From NCBI GenBank assembly GCA_019828565.1, contig JAHDYR010000012.1:620001-684000 (forward strand): a DNA stretch of 64,000 bases, in the 5' to 3' direction. Below, piece after piece: positions 17,942-28,400 of the stretch (within the stretch, counting starts at the first letter, position 1; each line of letters begins with the position of its first letter). Position numbers and translations under genes: made by a program. The notes below the pieces were generated by a model. It did no database searches. It was given only the letters and a program-made list of their open reading frames with translations, and had not been told where the DNA came from. This stretch comes from Carpediemonas membranifera. Its lineage: Eukaryota > Fornicata.

Positions 17942-20014
17942 ATGTTTCGCCTCAAGACAAAGACGAAGGTGAAAGACAGTCATAGGAAGAGCCACTCTTC
18001 ATCCAAGACCGTTGTTGAGCGGAATGCTTCAGCCGGCGCCCTGAAATATGATGATTATGGCCGTCCGACGAGTGTAACCAAGAATCGAGAGCATGCGCAC
18101 CATGGCTCATCAAATAAGCTACTGGACGCAATAGTTGATCCCGTTCCGCGCCCGAGTAGTCACCGGAAGCATGGTCGTGAGCATACTGGGAGCTCATCGA
18201 GATCTCGTTCGTCGCACGGCAGGCGAGATGACCGCACGCCGCGGGAGCATACGTCACGGGAACACACCCCACGGGAGCACCGGCACCACCGGCCCCTCGA
18301 GGATAGCGCAGGACCCCCCTCCCGCCCCGCGCCCGTACCCGAGCCGCCTGTGGTGGTGGAGACGACGCCCGCCCCGGCCGAGAGGAAGAAGATCGTCGTG
18401 CAGTCCGAGCCTGACCCCACGCCCGGCCCCGTGAGGACGGACCCGAGGCCCAGCCCGGACACGCCCATGGCCGCCGACCAGACGCCCCAGATCAGGTCCC
18501 AGCCGCACCCGCTGGCCTCATCACCGGTCGAGGAGGTCGAGGCTGAGCCCGAGATCCTCGTGGAAGAGCCGGCCCCGATCCTCGACAGCCATCAGCCCGT
18601 GCTGCCGCACAGCCCAGAGCCCGCGGTGTCGCCCGTCGTGGAGAGGACCCGGGCGCTCGCCCTCGCCGACCCCATGCCCGCCAGCCAGCCTCTGCGCAGG
18701 AAAACACCCAGCACGGGCGAGTTGAGGCCCGTACATGTGCCCCACCGGCCCGCCCCGCCGTCCGACGAGGATGAAGATGAAGAGGACGAGGAGGCGGGAG
18801 AGGTGTTCGACCACACGTCGCCCCAGCGTCCCGAGCGCATACAGCCCCGCCGCTGGTACGAGCACCGCGACGACGCGTCCTCGTACGGACTGGCGGCCGC
18901 GGAGCAGCGGGACGACCCCACCCGCGTCGAGCTGCAGGAGTCGCACCTGTCCGACTCGACGGCCTCAGCAGAGCTCGGGCTGCCCGACCCCCGCTTCGAC
19001 TCCGGCCCCGAGACGTCCGACTACGCCCCACAGGACCCGCCACGGTGGAGACCGAAGCCCGTGCCCGCCCTCCCGCGCCAGGCCCCGCCCTCCGCCCAGC
19101 AGCGGGCCAGGTCGCCCCGTGGACTGAACTCCCCCACCGCTGACCTGGACCGAGCCGAGTTCCCCGAGCAGGACATGGCCGAGCGGCTCTTCCGGCGGGG
19201 ACAGGCTGCGTTCGACCGGCACATGGCCTGGATGAGTGAGATGCTTGCTAGAGAGAAGGACATCCTTGCCGCAGCACCGCGGACCCATGTGGCGCTGCCC
19301 CACACCCGCCCCGTGAGCCTGGCGGGCCTGCCGTCGGACATCCGCAACACGATCGACTTCCAGTACCAGCAGAGCCCGACGCAGTACATCAACCCCTCCA
19401 TGCGCCACACCAACGCCCACGCCACCACCCGGGCCGAGGCTATGCCGGAGTCTGAGGTCACCGGCATCCCCGCCATCGACGGGGCCCGACTCTCGCAGTT
19501 TAAGCCCATGGCCCGGCCAGTGTCCGCCACACGGCAGCGGGCCGGCAGCAGGACCATGCCCCGTCGGCCCCAGTCCGCGGCGTCCGTGGCCTCTGTCCCT
19601 GCTCCCCGCGCCAGGCCGGTAGATGTCGCCCCGCCGAGAAGAGCCCGGCCGGCGTCGTCGATGGGGTCGGCCCGCCGGGCCGACCATGGTCGGCCCCGGG
19701 CCCGCAGCCAGGGCGACGTCCGCATGGCCCCACAGCCCGAGGTGCCCCGCATCTCGATGAAGCTGGCCCGCTCCCCGGACAGGCCGCTCGAGACGAAGAC
19801 GTCACCCCGCAGACACACCGGGGGAGGCCTCGTCGCCCCGTCCGTCCAGCCACGTCGAGCCAACCTGCGCACAGTGGCGTCCGAGGGCGCTGTGGTGCGG
19901 GACAGCGGGTACGCGTCAGGCCGGGGCTATGCCCGGCAGCAGCCGCACGTCGAGAGGGCCGCTCGCATCCCCGGAAACCGGGACGACGACGAGGGCGAGC
20001 TCTACGGCGTGTGA
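17942..20014 (+). CDS. large intrinsically disordered protein (690 aa)
   Basis: Starts at ATG 17942. Ser/Arg/His-rich N-terminus (RSRSSHGRR), then Pro/Glu-rich, acidic (SDEDEDEEDEEAGEV) and Arg/Pro-rich low-complexity regions. One short region around residues 420-470 (EQDMAERLFRRGQAAFDRHM) could be helical. No domain is recognised; the composition suits a cytoskeletal scaffold or linker. Confidence 0.6.
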   Translation: MFRLKTKTKVKDSHRKSHSSSKTVVERNASAGALKYDDYGRPTSVTKNREHAHHGSSNKLLDAIVDPVPRPSSHRKHGREHTGSSSRSRSSHGRRDDRTPREHTSREHTPREHRHHRPLEDSAGPPSRPAPVPEPPVVVETTPAPAERKKIVVQSEPDPTPGPVRTDPRPSPDTPMAADQTPQIRSQPHPLASSPVEEVEAEPEILVEEPAPILDSHQPVLPHSPEPAVSPVVERTRALALADPMPASQPLRRKTPSTGELRPVHVPHRPAPPSDEDEDEEDEEAGEVFDHTSPQRPERIQPRRWYEHRDDASSYGLAAAEQRDDPTRVELQESHLSDSTASAELGLPDPRFDSGPETSDYAPQDPPRWRPKPVPALPRQAPPSAQQRARSPRGLNSPTADLDRAEFPEQDMAERLFRRGQAAFDRHMAWMSEMLAREKDILAAAPRTHVALPHTRPVSLAGLPSDIRNTIDFQYQQSPTQYINPSMRHTNAHATTRAEAMPESEVTGIPAIDGARLSQFKPMARPVSATRQRAGSRTMPRRPQSAASVASVPAPRARPVDVAPPRRARPASSMGSARRADHGRPRARSQGDVRMAPQPEVPRISMKLARSPDRPLETKTSPRRHTGGGLVAPSVQPRRANLRTVASEGAVVRDSGYASGRGYARQQPHVERAARIPGNRDDDEGELYGV

Positions 20015-20094
20015 GCGGAGGCCTTGTAACACTAAATCACTGTCTATGCCAATGGGGCGGGCTTTATGTCACATGGGCGAGGGCATGGGGCAGC

Positions 20095-20337
20095 TCAGTC
20101 CGAATTCTCGGTGGGCGCTGCGGGTTCTGCTGGTTCGGGCTGCTTGAATTTCTGGAAGAAAGTTCTCGCGTAGGTGAATACGTCGTCTGGCTTGTCCGCA
20201 AGGAGACTGTTTAAGATTATGAGGGAAAGAACAAACTCTGTCATGAAATCGCCGAGCAGAACCTTCAACTCTGGATGACTTGACAAATATTCTGAGTGCT
20301 TCTCCGCTAGCTTGTTCTCTTGTTCAGTTACGTCCAT
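20095..20337 (-). CDS. RIIa-domain small protein (RIIAD1-like), one 30-nt intron
   Basis: Exon 1 is 20337-20237 and exon 2 is 20206-20095. The spliced product is 70 aa. Removing 20236-20207 turns an ill-fitting hydrophobic insertion into LLGDFMTDLLADKPDDVF, a good match to the dimerisation/docking (RIIa) fold of PKA regulatory subunits and RIIAD1-type flagellar proteins, whose core is xxxxFLxxLLxxKPxDVxxFAxxYF. The tail is PEPAEPAAP. The intron has no in-frame stop, so the unspliced frame is also open. The start ATG is 12 nt downstream of GTGCAGTTTATGCCA. Likely role: anchoring in a flagellar or AKAP-type complex. Confidence 0.72.
   Translation of the reverse strand: MDVTEQENKLAEKHSEYLSSHPELKVLLGDFMTEFVLSLIILNSLLADKPDDVFTYARTFFQKFKQPEPAEPAAPTENSD
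20207..20236 (-). other. intron in the RIIa-domain gene (30 nt)
   Basis: Reads GTTTGT at the 5' end and CTTAAACAG at the 3' end on the minus strand; phase 2. Inferred because removal restores the RIIa core. Confidence 0.75.
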
Positions 20338-20349
20338 TCGCTCGTTTTT

Positions 20350-20364
20350 TGGCATAAACTGCAC
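20350..20364 (-). promoter_or_regulatory. candidate initiator element GTGCAGTTTATGCCA
   Basis: Fifteen bases identical to 40675-40689, in both cases 12-14 nt upstream of the chosen ATG of an intron-containing gene. Confidence 0.45.
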
Positions 20365-20410
20365 AGGCAAAAAAAACAGCGCTACCCGAGTCAGCTAGTT
20401 CAATGGATGC

Positions 20411-21694
20411 ATGCTAGAGGTCTGCACAGTGCCAGTATCGTCAACAGGGACCCCCGGATCCTCATTAAAAAGTGGAAATTCACGCCTCGCTCCCTCGATG
20501 AATGGGGTGAAGGGTTTCTCTCTCAGCACAATTATTGGGTGCATCTTGTTCCTTACGATCGGATGTGCCCCGTTCCTGATCGTTAACACCCTTTGGGCCG
20601 AGCTTGTCTTTCTCGAGGAGCTGCCCGAAGGAGACGACATTTCGACGATTCTATCGAATACCTACAATGTCGCTAACATAGGCCTGTTCCTATACGGCCT
20701 TGGTCAGCTCTTTGGCAGCAAGTTCGAGCGATTCGTCCGTGATGATGTCTTCCAGGTCGTCCTCATCCTCATCGGGCTCGTCGGATGCACCCTTCTGAGC
20801 TTCGGGTGGGATGTGACGATCCCCATTGACGGTCACCGCTTCTCGGTCATCGTCTACATCGGCTCCATCATCTCTGGCATCGTCGGCTGCTTCTCAATGG
20901 TGACTGCCTTTGGTCTCGCCTCGAAGTACCGGCCGGTATTCACGCCCTGGCTATCCATGGGGCTGAGTCTCTCCGGCATCATCACCGCCCTCTGGTCCGA
21001 GGTGCAGCTCCACGTCCTCCCCGTCCGTGCAGTCGGCCTCACCTTCGCAGGTTGTGGGTGCGCCCTGCTGCTGGCTCTATTGGCCCTATTGGTCATCATG
21101 GTCGTTCCCAGGCCGTTCCAGCGTGCCCCCGTGCCCGAGGAGGAGCCGGCCGAGACGCTGCTGCCCCGCGACACGCCCCCGCCCCTCCTCGTGCTAGCCA
21201 TCCCCGTCGTCATGCAGGTGGTGAACGCGGCCGGTGTGTACTTCGTGATGCCCGGCCTACTGCCTTACATGGTGCGGCCGTACGGCGCCTCCCTCCAGGC
21301 GCTGTACAACGCCGTCTACCAGGTCACCGGCGTCGTCGGCAGGGCCCTCGCCGGAGTCACACTGCTCCACCGCGTCCACGTCGGCTACTATCTTGCTGTG
21401 TACGTCTGCGGCATGGTCCTGCTGCTGGGCACTGTGCCGCTCGGTGTCAATGGTCCCTTCATCATGCAGGCCGAGTGGATCGCCCAGGTCTCGCTGCTGG
21501 GCGCCCTGACGGTGTTGAACGGCTTCATCGGCACAGTCGTGTACACAATGCTGAACACCGACGCTGTCCCTCCGGCCACGAGGGCCCGCGTCAGCCGGGT
21601 TATCTCCCTCGGGAATCAGGTGGGGTACGCCGTCGGCAGCGTGGGGTGTCTCGCGGCGGTGCATCTCTTCCGCGTGGCTGACTCCCGTTACTAA
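20411..21694 (+). CDS. SLC52-like (riboflavin transporter type) membrane protein (427 aa)
   Basis: About ten to eleven membrane helices. The first helices contain IVNTLWAELVFLEELPEG and SNTYNVANIG, which resemble the SLC52 signature (NGLWVELPLLVxxLPEGW ... QLANIGPL) of human riboflavin transporters. A loop of about 30 residues with PEEEPAETLLPRD splits the protein as in MFS-like folds. The start at 20411 is the first ATG; the second in-frame ATG at 20498 (MNGVKGFSLS), just before helix 1, may be the real start. The stop is TAAAT. Assignment rests on the N-terminal motif only. Confidence 0.62.
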   Translation: MLEVCTVPVSSTGTPGSSLKSGNSRLAPSMNGVKGFSLSTIIGCILFLTIGCAPFLIVNTLWAELVFLEELPEGDDISTILSNTYNVANIGLFLYGLGQLFGSKFERFVRDDVFQVVLILIGLVGCTLLSFGWDVTIPIDGHRFSVIVYIGSIISGIVGCFSMVTAFGLASKYRPVFTPWLSMGLSLSGIITALWSEVQLHVLPVRAVGLTFAGCGCALLLALLALLVIMVVPRPFQRAPVPEEEPAETLLPRDTPPPLLVLAIPVVMQVVNAAGVYFVMPGLLPYMVRPYGASLQALYNAVYQVTGVVGRALAGVTLLHRVHVGYYLAVYVCGMVLLLGTVPLGVNGPFIMQAEWIAQVSLLGALTVLNGFIGTVVYTMLNTDAVPPATRARVSRVISLGNQVGYAVGSVGCLAAVHLFRVADSRY

Positions 21695-21712
21695 ATGTGT
21701 CATATCCATTTA

Positions 21713-23953
21713 TCACTCGCTAAATAGCCCGGCGTTATAGATTCGGACGATCTGTTCGGCGGGCAGGCGGCAGATGGGGCAGCGCTTGAGCGTGTGCGCC
21801 GTCTTCTTCACGCAGTCCTCGCACACGGACCGGTGACCGCAGGGGATGTAGGCGTGGTCGGCCACCTTGTCGCAGCAGATGATGCACAGTTGGCCCCTGC
21901 CAGACGCCTCGGCGCTCTCCATGGCCGACAGCGTCTCCCGCAGCAGCTCCCGGGCCGACTCGATCGACATCAGCACCGCCCAGACGTGGTCGGCGTCCAG
22001 TGCTGCCATGGCTGCGATCTCTCGCTGCCACTTGTGAACCGGCACCGCCAGGGCCTTGAGGTCTCCCCGACCTGCCTTCAGGATCTCACGGCCCTCGAGG
22101 GCAACGGCTTCCTTGGCGGCCTGGACGGCGTCGTACTTGGCCTGGGCGGCCTTTGTGCGCGACTGGGACTCCTTGCCTGGCGGGATGATGACGTTCGCAA
22201 CGTGCTGGCAGGCCGCGAAGGCCGTCATCGCCTGCTTCCTGAGGGCGTGGAACTCGTCGATGGTGACCTCGCTGCTGACTGAGTGCGTCAGGGTGGCCGC
22301 CTGTGTCACTAGCTTCAGTGCCGCGACACACTCCCCGACCGCCGGTACAGGGCGAGTGAAGGCTGGAATGCACGCCGCAGCAGCCTCCTTGTACGCGTCA
22401 ATCGGGGAGAGATCCTTGACGCGCTCCTTGTCGCCCTGCACGGCCAGCCCGCCCTCTTCAACGACCAGCAGGGCCATCCCACCGAGCAGACCCTGCGGGA
22501 AGGGTAGCACGAGGCCCTTCACGGTGACGGGTGGCTTGCCCCCGAGCTGGCCATAGTCGTTGTTGCCGAACAGCGTCGTGCAGGACGGCGTCCGGACAAT
22601 GAGTGTGCCCCCGGTCAACTGGACCGCCGTAGCATCTGATCTGATGCGGTCTGTCGGGGTTGGCATGTGGAGCACCGTCCTGTCGCTGTCGGCCAGCAGT
22701 CTGCTGGCGTTCAACCCCCACCCCACCCAACCCCCTGCCCCGTGGGCCACCGTCGTCCCGCCGCCCGTCTGGATCGTCGTGATATGGTCACGAACCACAA
22801 CCAGGGTTGGCTGTAGTGTCAGCATCGTGTGCCCGAGCCCCAGCTGGCCGGTGTCGTTACGGCCGACAGCCATGAGGTCCCCGGAGACGAGCAGGAAGAA
22901 TGTCGACCCATCATTTGATGCGATGGACGCTATGGGGTCGATCTGGACCCTCATGGGTCCTATCGTCTCGTGGTCGTCCATACCCACACCAAGCTGGCCC
23001 CTGTCGTTCAGCCCGCAGGCGAAGACGCGGTCGTCGGCCCCAATCATCCAGGTCGACCCGCAAGCCGTGAACACGCGTGTGATCTGGAACAGCGAGGCGA
23101 TCGGTGCGAACCTGGGGGCGGGGTTGGCGTGGCCCATGAACAACTGGCCGTGTTCGTTCGACCCGGCAGCGACCCACCCCCCGCCGGCCAGTCGGATGAA
23201 GGTTGACCCGTAGGCTGTCACTGCGTCCACGGCGAGGTCGGGCAGGGTGATCCTCGTGAAGCTGTCCGCCTCGGTGCCGACCGGCAGCCCGAGCTGGCCG
23301 ACGTCGTTGAGTCCAGCGACCCACGCCCGCCCGTCCGTAGACACCAGCACAGTGGACCCGTGTGAAGACGCGATGACCTTGGGGATGACGTTCTTGGGTA
23401 GGTCGACCTTGGTGTCGCTCTCCACCATCCGACGGTGTCCGAGTCCGAGCTCGCCAGCCATATTCGCACCTCGCGCCGTGAGGACGCCGGCAGCCCCGTT
23501 ACTACCAGGACGGTATGTGAACTTCCCCAGGCCGCCGCCGACATGGAATCCAACTGGCTCCAGGGCGTCCGTGCCGTCGTTGACGGAGGGCTCCTGCGTG
23601 TCCGACTGCCGAACCATGCGGCCGGCCATCCAGATCACCTCGTCGTCAGTCGCCAGGCGCTCGAGGGTGGCGAGGCTCTCCTTGCTGAGGTGTGGCATGC
23701 AGCTGTCGAATGCGGCCGCGTTGCCGACGATGACGGCGGATCGGGCGAGGAGCAGCACCGTCTGTATTTTGTATGCCGCAGGGTCAGTGTATAGGTCTAG
23801 GAGAGTGTATATGTCCTCCCTGGGTGCCGTGTGGATCGTTTTCATGGAGTACAGCCCAACGAGGCGGGAGAACTCGTCGCCTGCTGGTGGAGACATCCTA
23901 TTCGGGAACGGGCCAAGGTCAAGAACAGAATCTTGGTCGTTGTTTTCGCTCAT
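21713..23953 (-). CDS. RCC1-repeat protein with C-terminal RING-HC finger (746 aa)
   Basis: ATG at 23953. Seven RCC1-type blades at about residues 140-500 share the GxNxxGQLG signature (for example AGLNDVGQLGLP, ACGLNDRGQLGVG, AVGRNDTGQLGLG). A helical region (about 520-680) follows. The C-terminus carries a C3HC4 RING of the MIR/XIAP-like HC type: CIICCDKVADHAYIPCGH, CEDC and CPIC. The combination suggests a propeller-guided E3 ubiquitin ligase. The stop TGA is followed directly by TAAAT. It is divergent from the proteasome gene with 199 bp between the starts. Confidence 0.9.
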   Translation of the reverse strand: MSENNDQDSVLDLGPFPNRMSPPAGDEFSRLVGLYSMKTIHTAPREDIYTLLDLYTDPAAYKIQTVLLLARSAVIVGNAAAFDSCMPHLSKESLATLERLATDDEVIWMAGRMVRQSDTQEPSVNDGTDALEPVGFHVGGGLGKFTYRPGSNGAAGVLTARGANMAGELGLGHRRMVESDTKVDLPKNVIPKVIASSHGSTVLVSTDGRAWVAGLNDVGQLGLPVGTEADSFTRITLPDLAVDAVTAYGSTFIRLAGGGWVAAGSNEHGQLFMGHANPAPRFAPIASLFQITRVFTACGSTWMIGADDRVFACGLNDRGQLGVGMDDHETIGPMRVQIDPIASIASNDGSTFFLLVSGDLMAVGRNDTGQLGLGHTMLTLQPTLVVVRDHITTIQTGGGTTVAHGAGGWVGWGLNASRLLADSDRTVLHMPTPTDRIRSDATAVQLTGGTLIVRTPSCTTLFGNNDYGQLGGKPPVTVKGLVLPFPQGLLGGMALLVVEEGGLAVQGDKERVKDLSPIDAYKEAAAACIPAFTRPVPAVGECVAALKLVTQAATLTHSVSSEVTIDEFHALRKQAMTAFAACQHVANVIIPPGKESQSRTKAAQAKYDAVQAAKEAVALEGREILKAGRGDLKALAVPVHKWQREIAAMAALDADHVWAVLMSIESARELLRETLSAMESAEASGRGQLCIICCDKVADHAYIPCGHRSVCEDCVKKTAHTLKRCPICRLPAEQIVRIYNAGLFSE

Positions 23954-24131
23954 CGATGACGTGAGCGACCAATGGGTGGATAAGGCTCATGACATGCCCC
24001 CAATGACACGGCAGTTTATGGAAAGCGGAATTAACGGGTCAACCACGAGGCACACGAGCCAGGCACGGGCTCAGCCGCGGTCTACCGCGGTTTCGGCAGA
24101 AAAACTTTCTGACAAGAATCAATCGCTGTGA

Positions 24132-25394
<1,263 letters not shown>

Positions 25395-25465
25395 AGACGA
25401 CAGTGCATGCTCTCGGGTGACGGTAGGCTGCGGTGCTATGTGGCAGCGCCGTCGGGCGGTTTTTC

Positions 25466-28400
25466 ATGACACTAATGGTTGGCGCGCTGGATCTATTGCC
25501 GTGGGACAGAAGCATGGCACCAGCTGCCGCCATACAACACTATATAACGCTGTTTACCTATCGATGCCAACAGATTGCAGCTTCTCCGCCTCCTACACAA
25601 GAAGAGTTTGAGTTGCTTGATACCATCCTTGCCGAGGCTATAGCTCATAAGCGACAGTACGAGCAGCTCATCATAACGCTTATCTCCGCTGTCACCCAGT
25701 ACCACATGCTCCTATTGCCCAACGACCTCGCTCTTGCACACCTTGCCGATTTCATCGCGAGCAACCGAAACTCAGGCGTCCCGAGGGCCATGCCACCCTT
25801 GTTCAAGGTGGTAGCTACCCACATGAGCCGCCTGGTTGCAGTGGTGGCCAACACAAAGCCCCCATCGGTTGAGACAGTCGCAATGGTGTGGGGCATCTCG
25901 GTCGAGGCGGCAATGTTCGCCAGCCTCACCGCAGGAACGATCGACATCGCTGCTCTATGGGACGCGACCAAGCGTTACCTCGTTGGAATGCCGGTAAGGT
26001 ACCTCAGCGACGACCATCTCGCCGCGCGGGCCGAGCTAGCGCAGTTCGTCAACGAAGTGAAGGACAACAAGTACGTCACCAACCGACCCGAGCTCGAGGC
26101 GGCCGGCGTGTTATACGTCAACCTTCGACAGTTCCGGTCACCTTCAAGCCAGGCGAGGGCGCAAGTTCTCAACGGTCTGAATAGCATCCTCAAGGGTGCC
26201 CTGAACCAAACCCCCGAGGCGAACATGGCAATCGCACAGGCCGTCGTCGCCTTCAGGGTGGCCCCCCTCCTCCTGCTCTACCGTCCCGAGCCCCAGTTGC
26301 TGCGTGCCTCGGGTCACGCGCTCGGCCTCGTCTCAATGATGGGCGGCCTACCGATCCCGCTGCTGACTTCGGCCCTGAACACCCTGCCCGACGCCTGTGT
26401 GGAGCAGCTGGGCGGGGCCCTCGTCCAGATGTGCATCTATACCCCCTCGGCCCAGGTGTTCGACGTCGTCTTCGGTGCGCTGAAGGCTACCACCAGGACC
26501 GACCCGACGGTGCTGAAGGTCCTCGGCCACATGCTGTTCATAGTTCAGCGGTACAGCCCCGAGCGCATGCAGCCTGTCGCGAGGAAGCTCGTCGCGCAGT
26601 GGATCGCCGGCGGCTGCCCCCAGAATCTGCCGGCCCAGCTCTTCGAGAACAGGCCGGTCTGTCCAGCCTTGCCCGTCGTCGCGGCCGCTCTCGTCTCCCA
26701 GGTGCCCCCATCGAGCCCTGTGGTCGACCAGGTCTACCAGGCGATGCGGATGGCCGTCGAATGGCTGACCAGCGAGACAGACGTCGCCGCCATAGAACTG
26801 CTGCTGTCCTCCCAGGTCCTGGCGAGGGTCGACTCCGTGCCCGACTACGCCTTGGGCGCCTTCACCGAGCTGTGGGGGGCCAGTCTCTCCGCCGCCTCGG
26901 TGATGGACGCCGTGGGTATCATATTCCCAGCAGGCCTGCTGGAGCCCCTGTACCGCCGCTGCCGCTCGATCGACCCCATCCCCGTGCTTGCGATGCGGCT
27001 GACCTTGCCGGCCGAGATCCGCGCCCTCGTGCCCCTTGACTCGCTCGAGCCCGTCGTCGCCGAGGCTATGACCATCGCGGACCCGATGACAGCCATCCCC
27101 GCTGTGCTGCAGGGCACTCTCCTGCGGCACCAGCTGCCGCCCTGCCTCTATTCCTACCTCATCCACGACCTGGAGGACCGACCCGAGGTGTGCTTCCTCA
27201 TTGCTGTCTCGTTCATCGCACAGCAGGACGACCGCGAGCTGTGTGTTCGCACAGCCCTGTCTCGCGTGTTGACCGTCCAGCTGGCGGTCGACGTGCTCAA
27301 CTGTCTGCTCGACGGCCCCGCACCCGACCGGCTGTACCACGTGCTCGAGCTCGTATTCTCGACAATAACCCCGCCGTGGCACGTAGTGTGGGCCAACAAC
27401 GTCGAGATGGCACTCACACGGGCAATCGCTGACGTACCCAGCCAGATCGTCGTCCGGGACGGCGCTGGCGAAGGCACCACGTTCAACGTCGTCCGAAGCC
27501 ACACCTTGGCCGACCTGGCCGAGCAGTGCGGCGCCGAGACGCTCTCCGTCGACGGGCTGCTCCTGCCTCTGTCGACGCCCATCGGCAGGGTTCCCAGGTC
27601 TCCCGCCAAGCCCTCAGCGGAGGTCTGCCCCGGCGGTGTGGACCCCAGCGACGCAGTATGGCGGACTGCGCTCGCCCACCCGGGCATGGTCGACGTCGGA
27701 CTGTACGCCGCGCTCATGCCGACCCCGCCGCCTCCCCCGCCCGCCGACGCCCCTGCGGTGCTCCACACCCTCTTTACCAGGGCATCAGCCCTCTCGGTCA
27801 TCCGGGGCGGCCCTTTCCCGCCCCTCGAGACCGTGACCCGCGCCGCCGATCCTGTGCTCGAGGCTGCCCTGCTGACAGCGATGATGTTCGACGGCGGCCT
27901 CCAATGGTTCGACTCCCCGGATGCGTCCCCCGTCCCCAGCGTCAACACGGGGCTGCTCCCGGTGCTGGCGAGGGTTGTGGCGTCGTGCTACGGCGTCCCC
28001 GAGCCAGTGGCCGATCGGTTCGTCCCCGCAGACACACTCATGATCGGCATGTGCGCCGCGGGTCTCGAGCCGGACCTGCAGCTGGAGGGCCCTCATGGAC
28101 CTACCAAAGCTGCGGGCTGGTTCACCGCGATGCACGGCGTGCCTTGGCTGGCCGAGGCTGTAGAGGCCGCTGTCACAAGGGCCGTCGCCCTGGCCCAGGA
28201 CAACCGTCTGCTCGTCCAGCTGGCCATAGTCCCCGCGTTCTCAGCGGCCCTCGTGCCTCTATGCCCCGACCGCGGGGTCGAGGTCGATGAGCTCAGACCC
28301 GACCCCGCCGACCTCGAGACCCAGGCCGCCATGGCCCTAGCCTACCCCTCGTATAAGCCCGCCGCAGACCCGGCCGGCCTGGCAGCCAACCTGACCCTCG

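Noticed and set aside
26348-27502. 384-codon antisense frame within the USP gene
   Set aside because: Starts and ends inside a conserved sense ORF and shows no domain.
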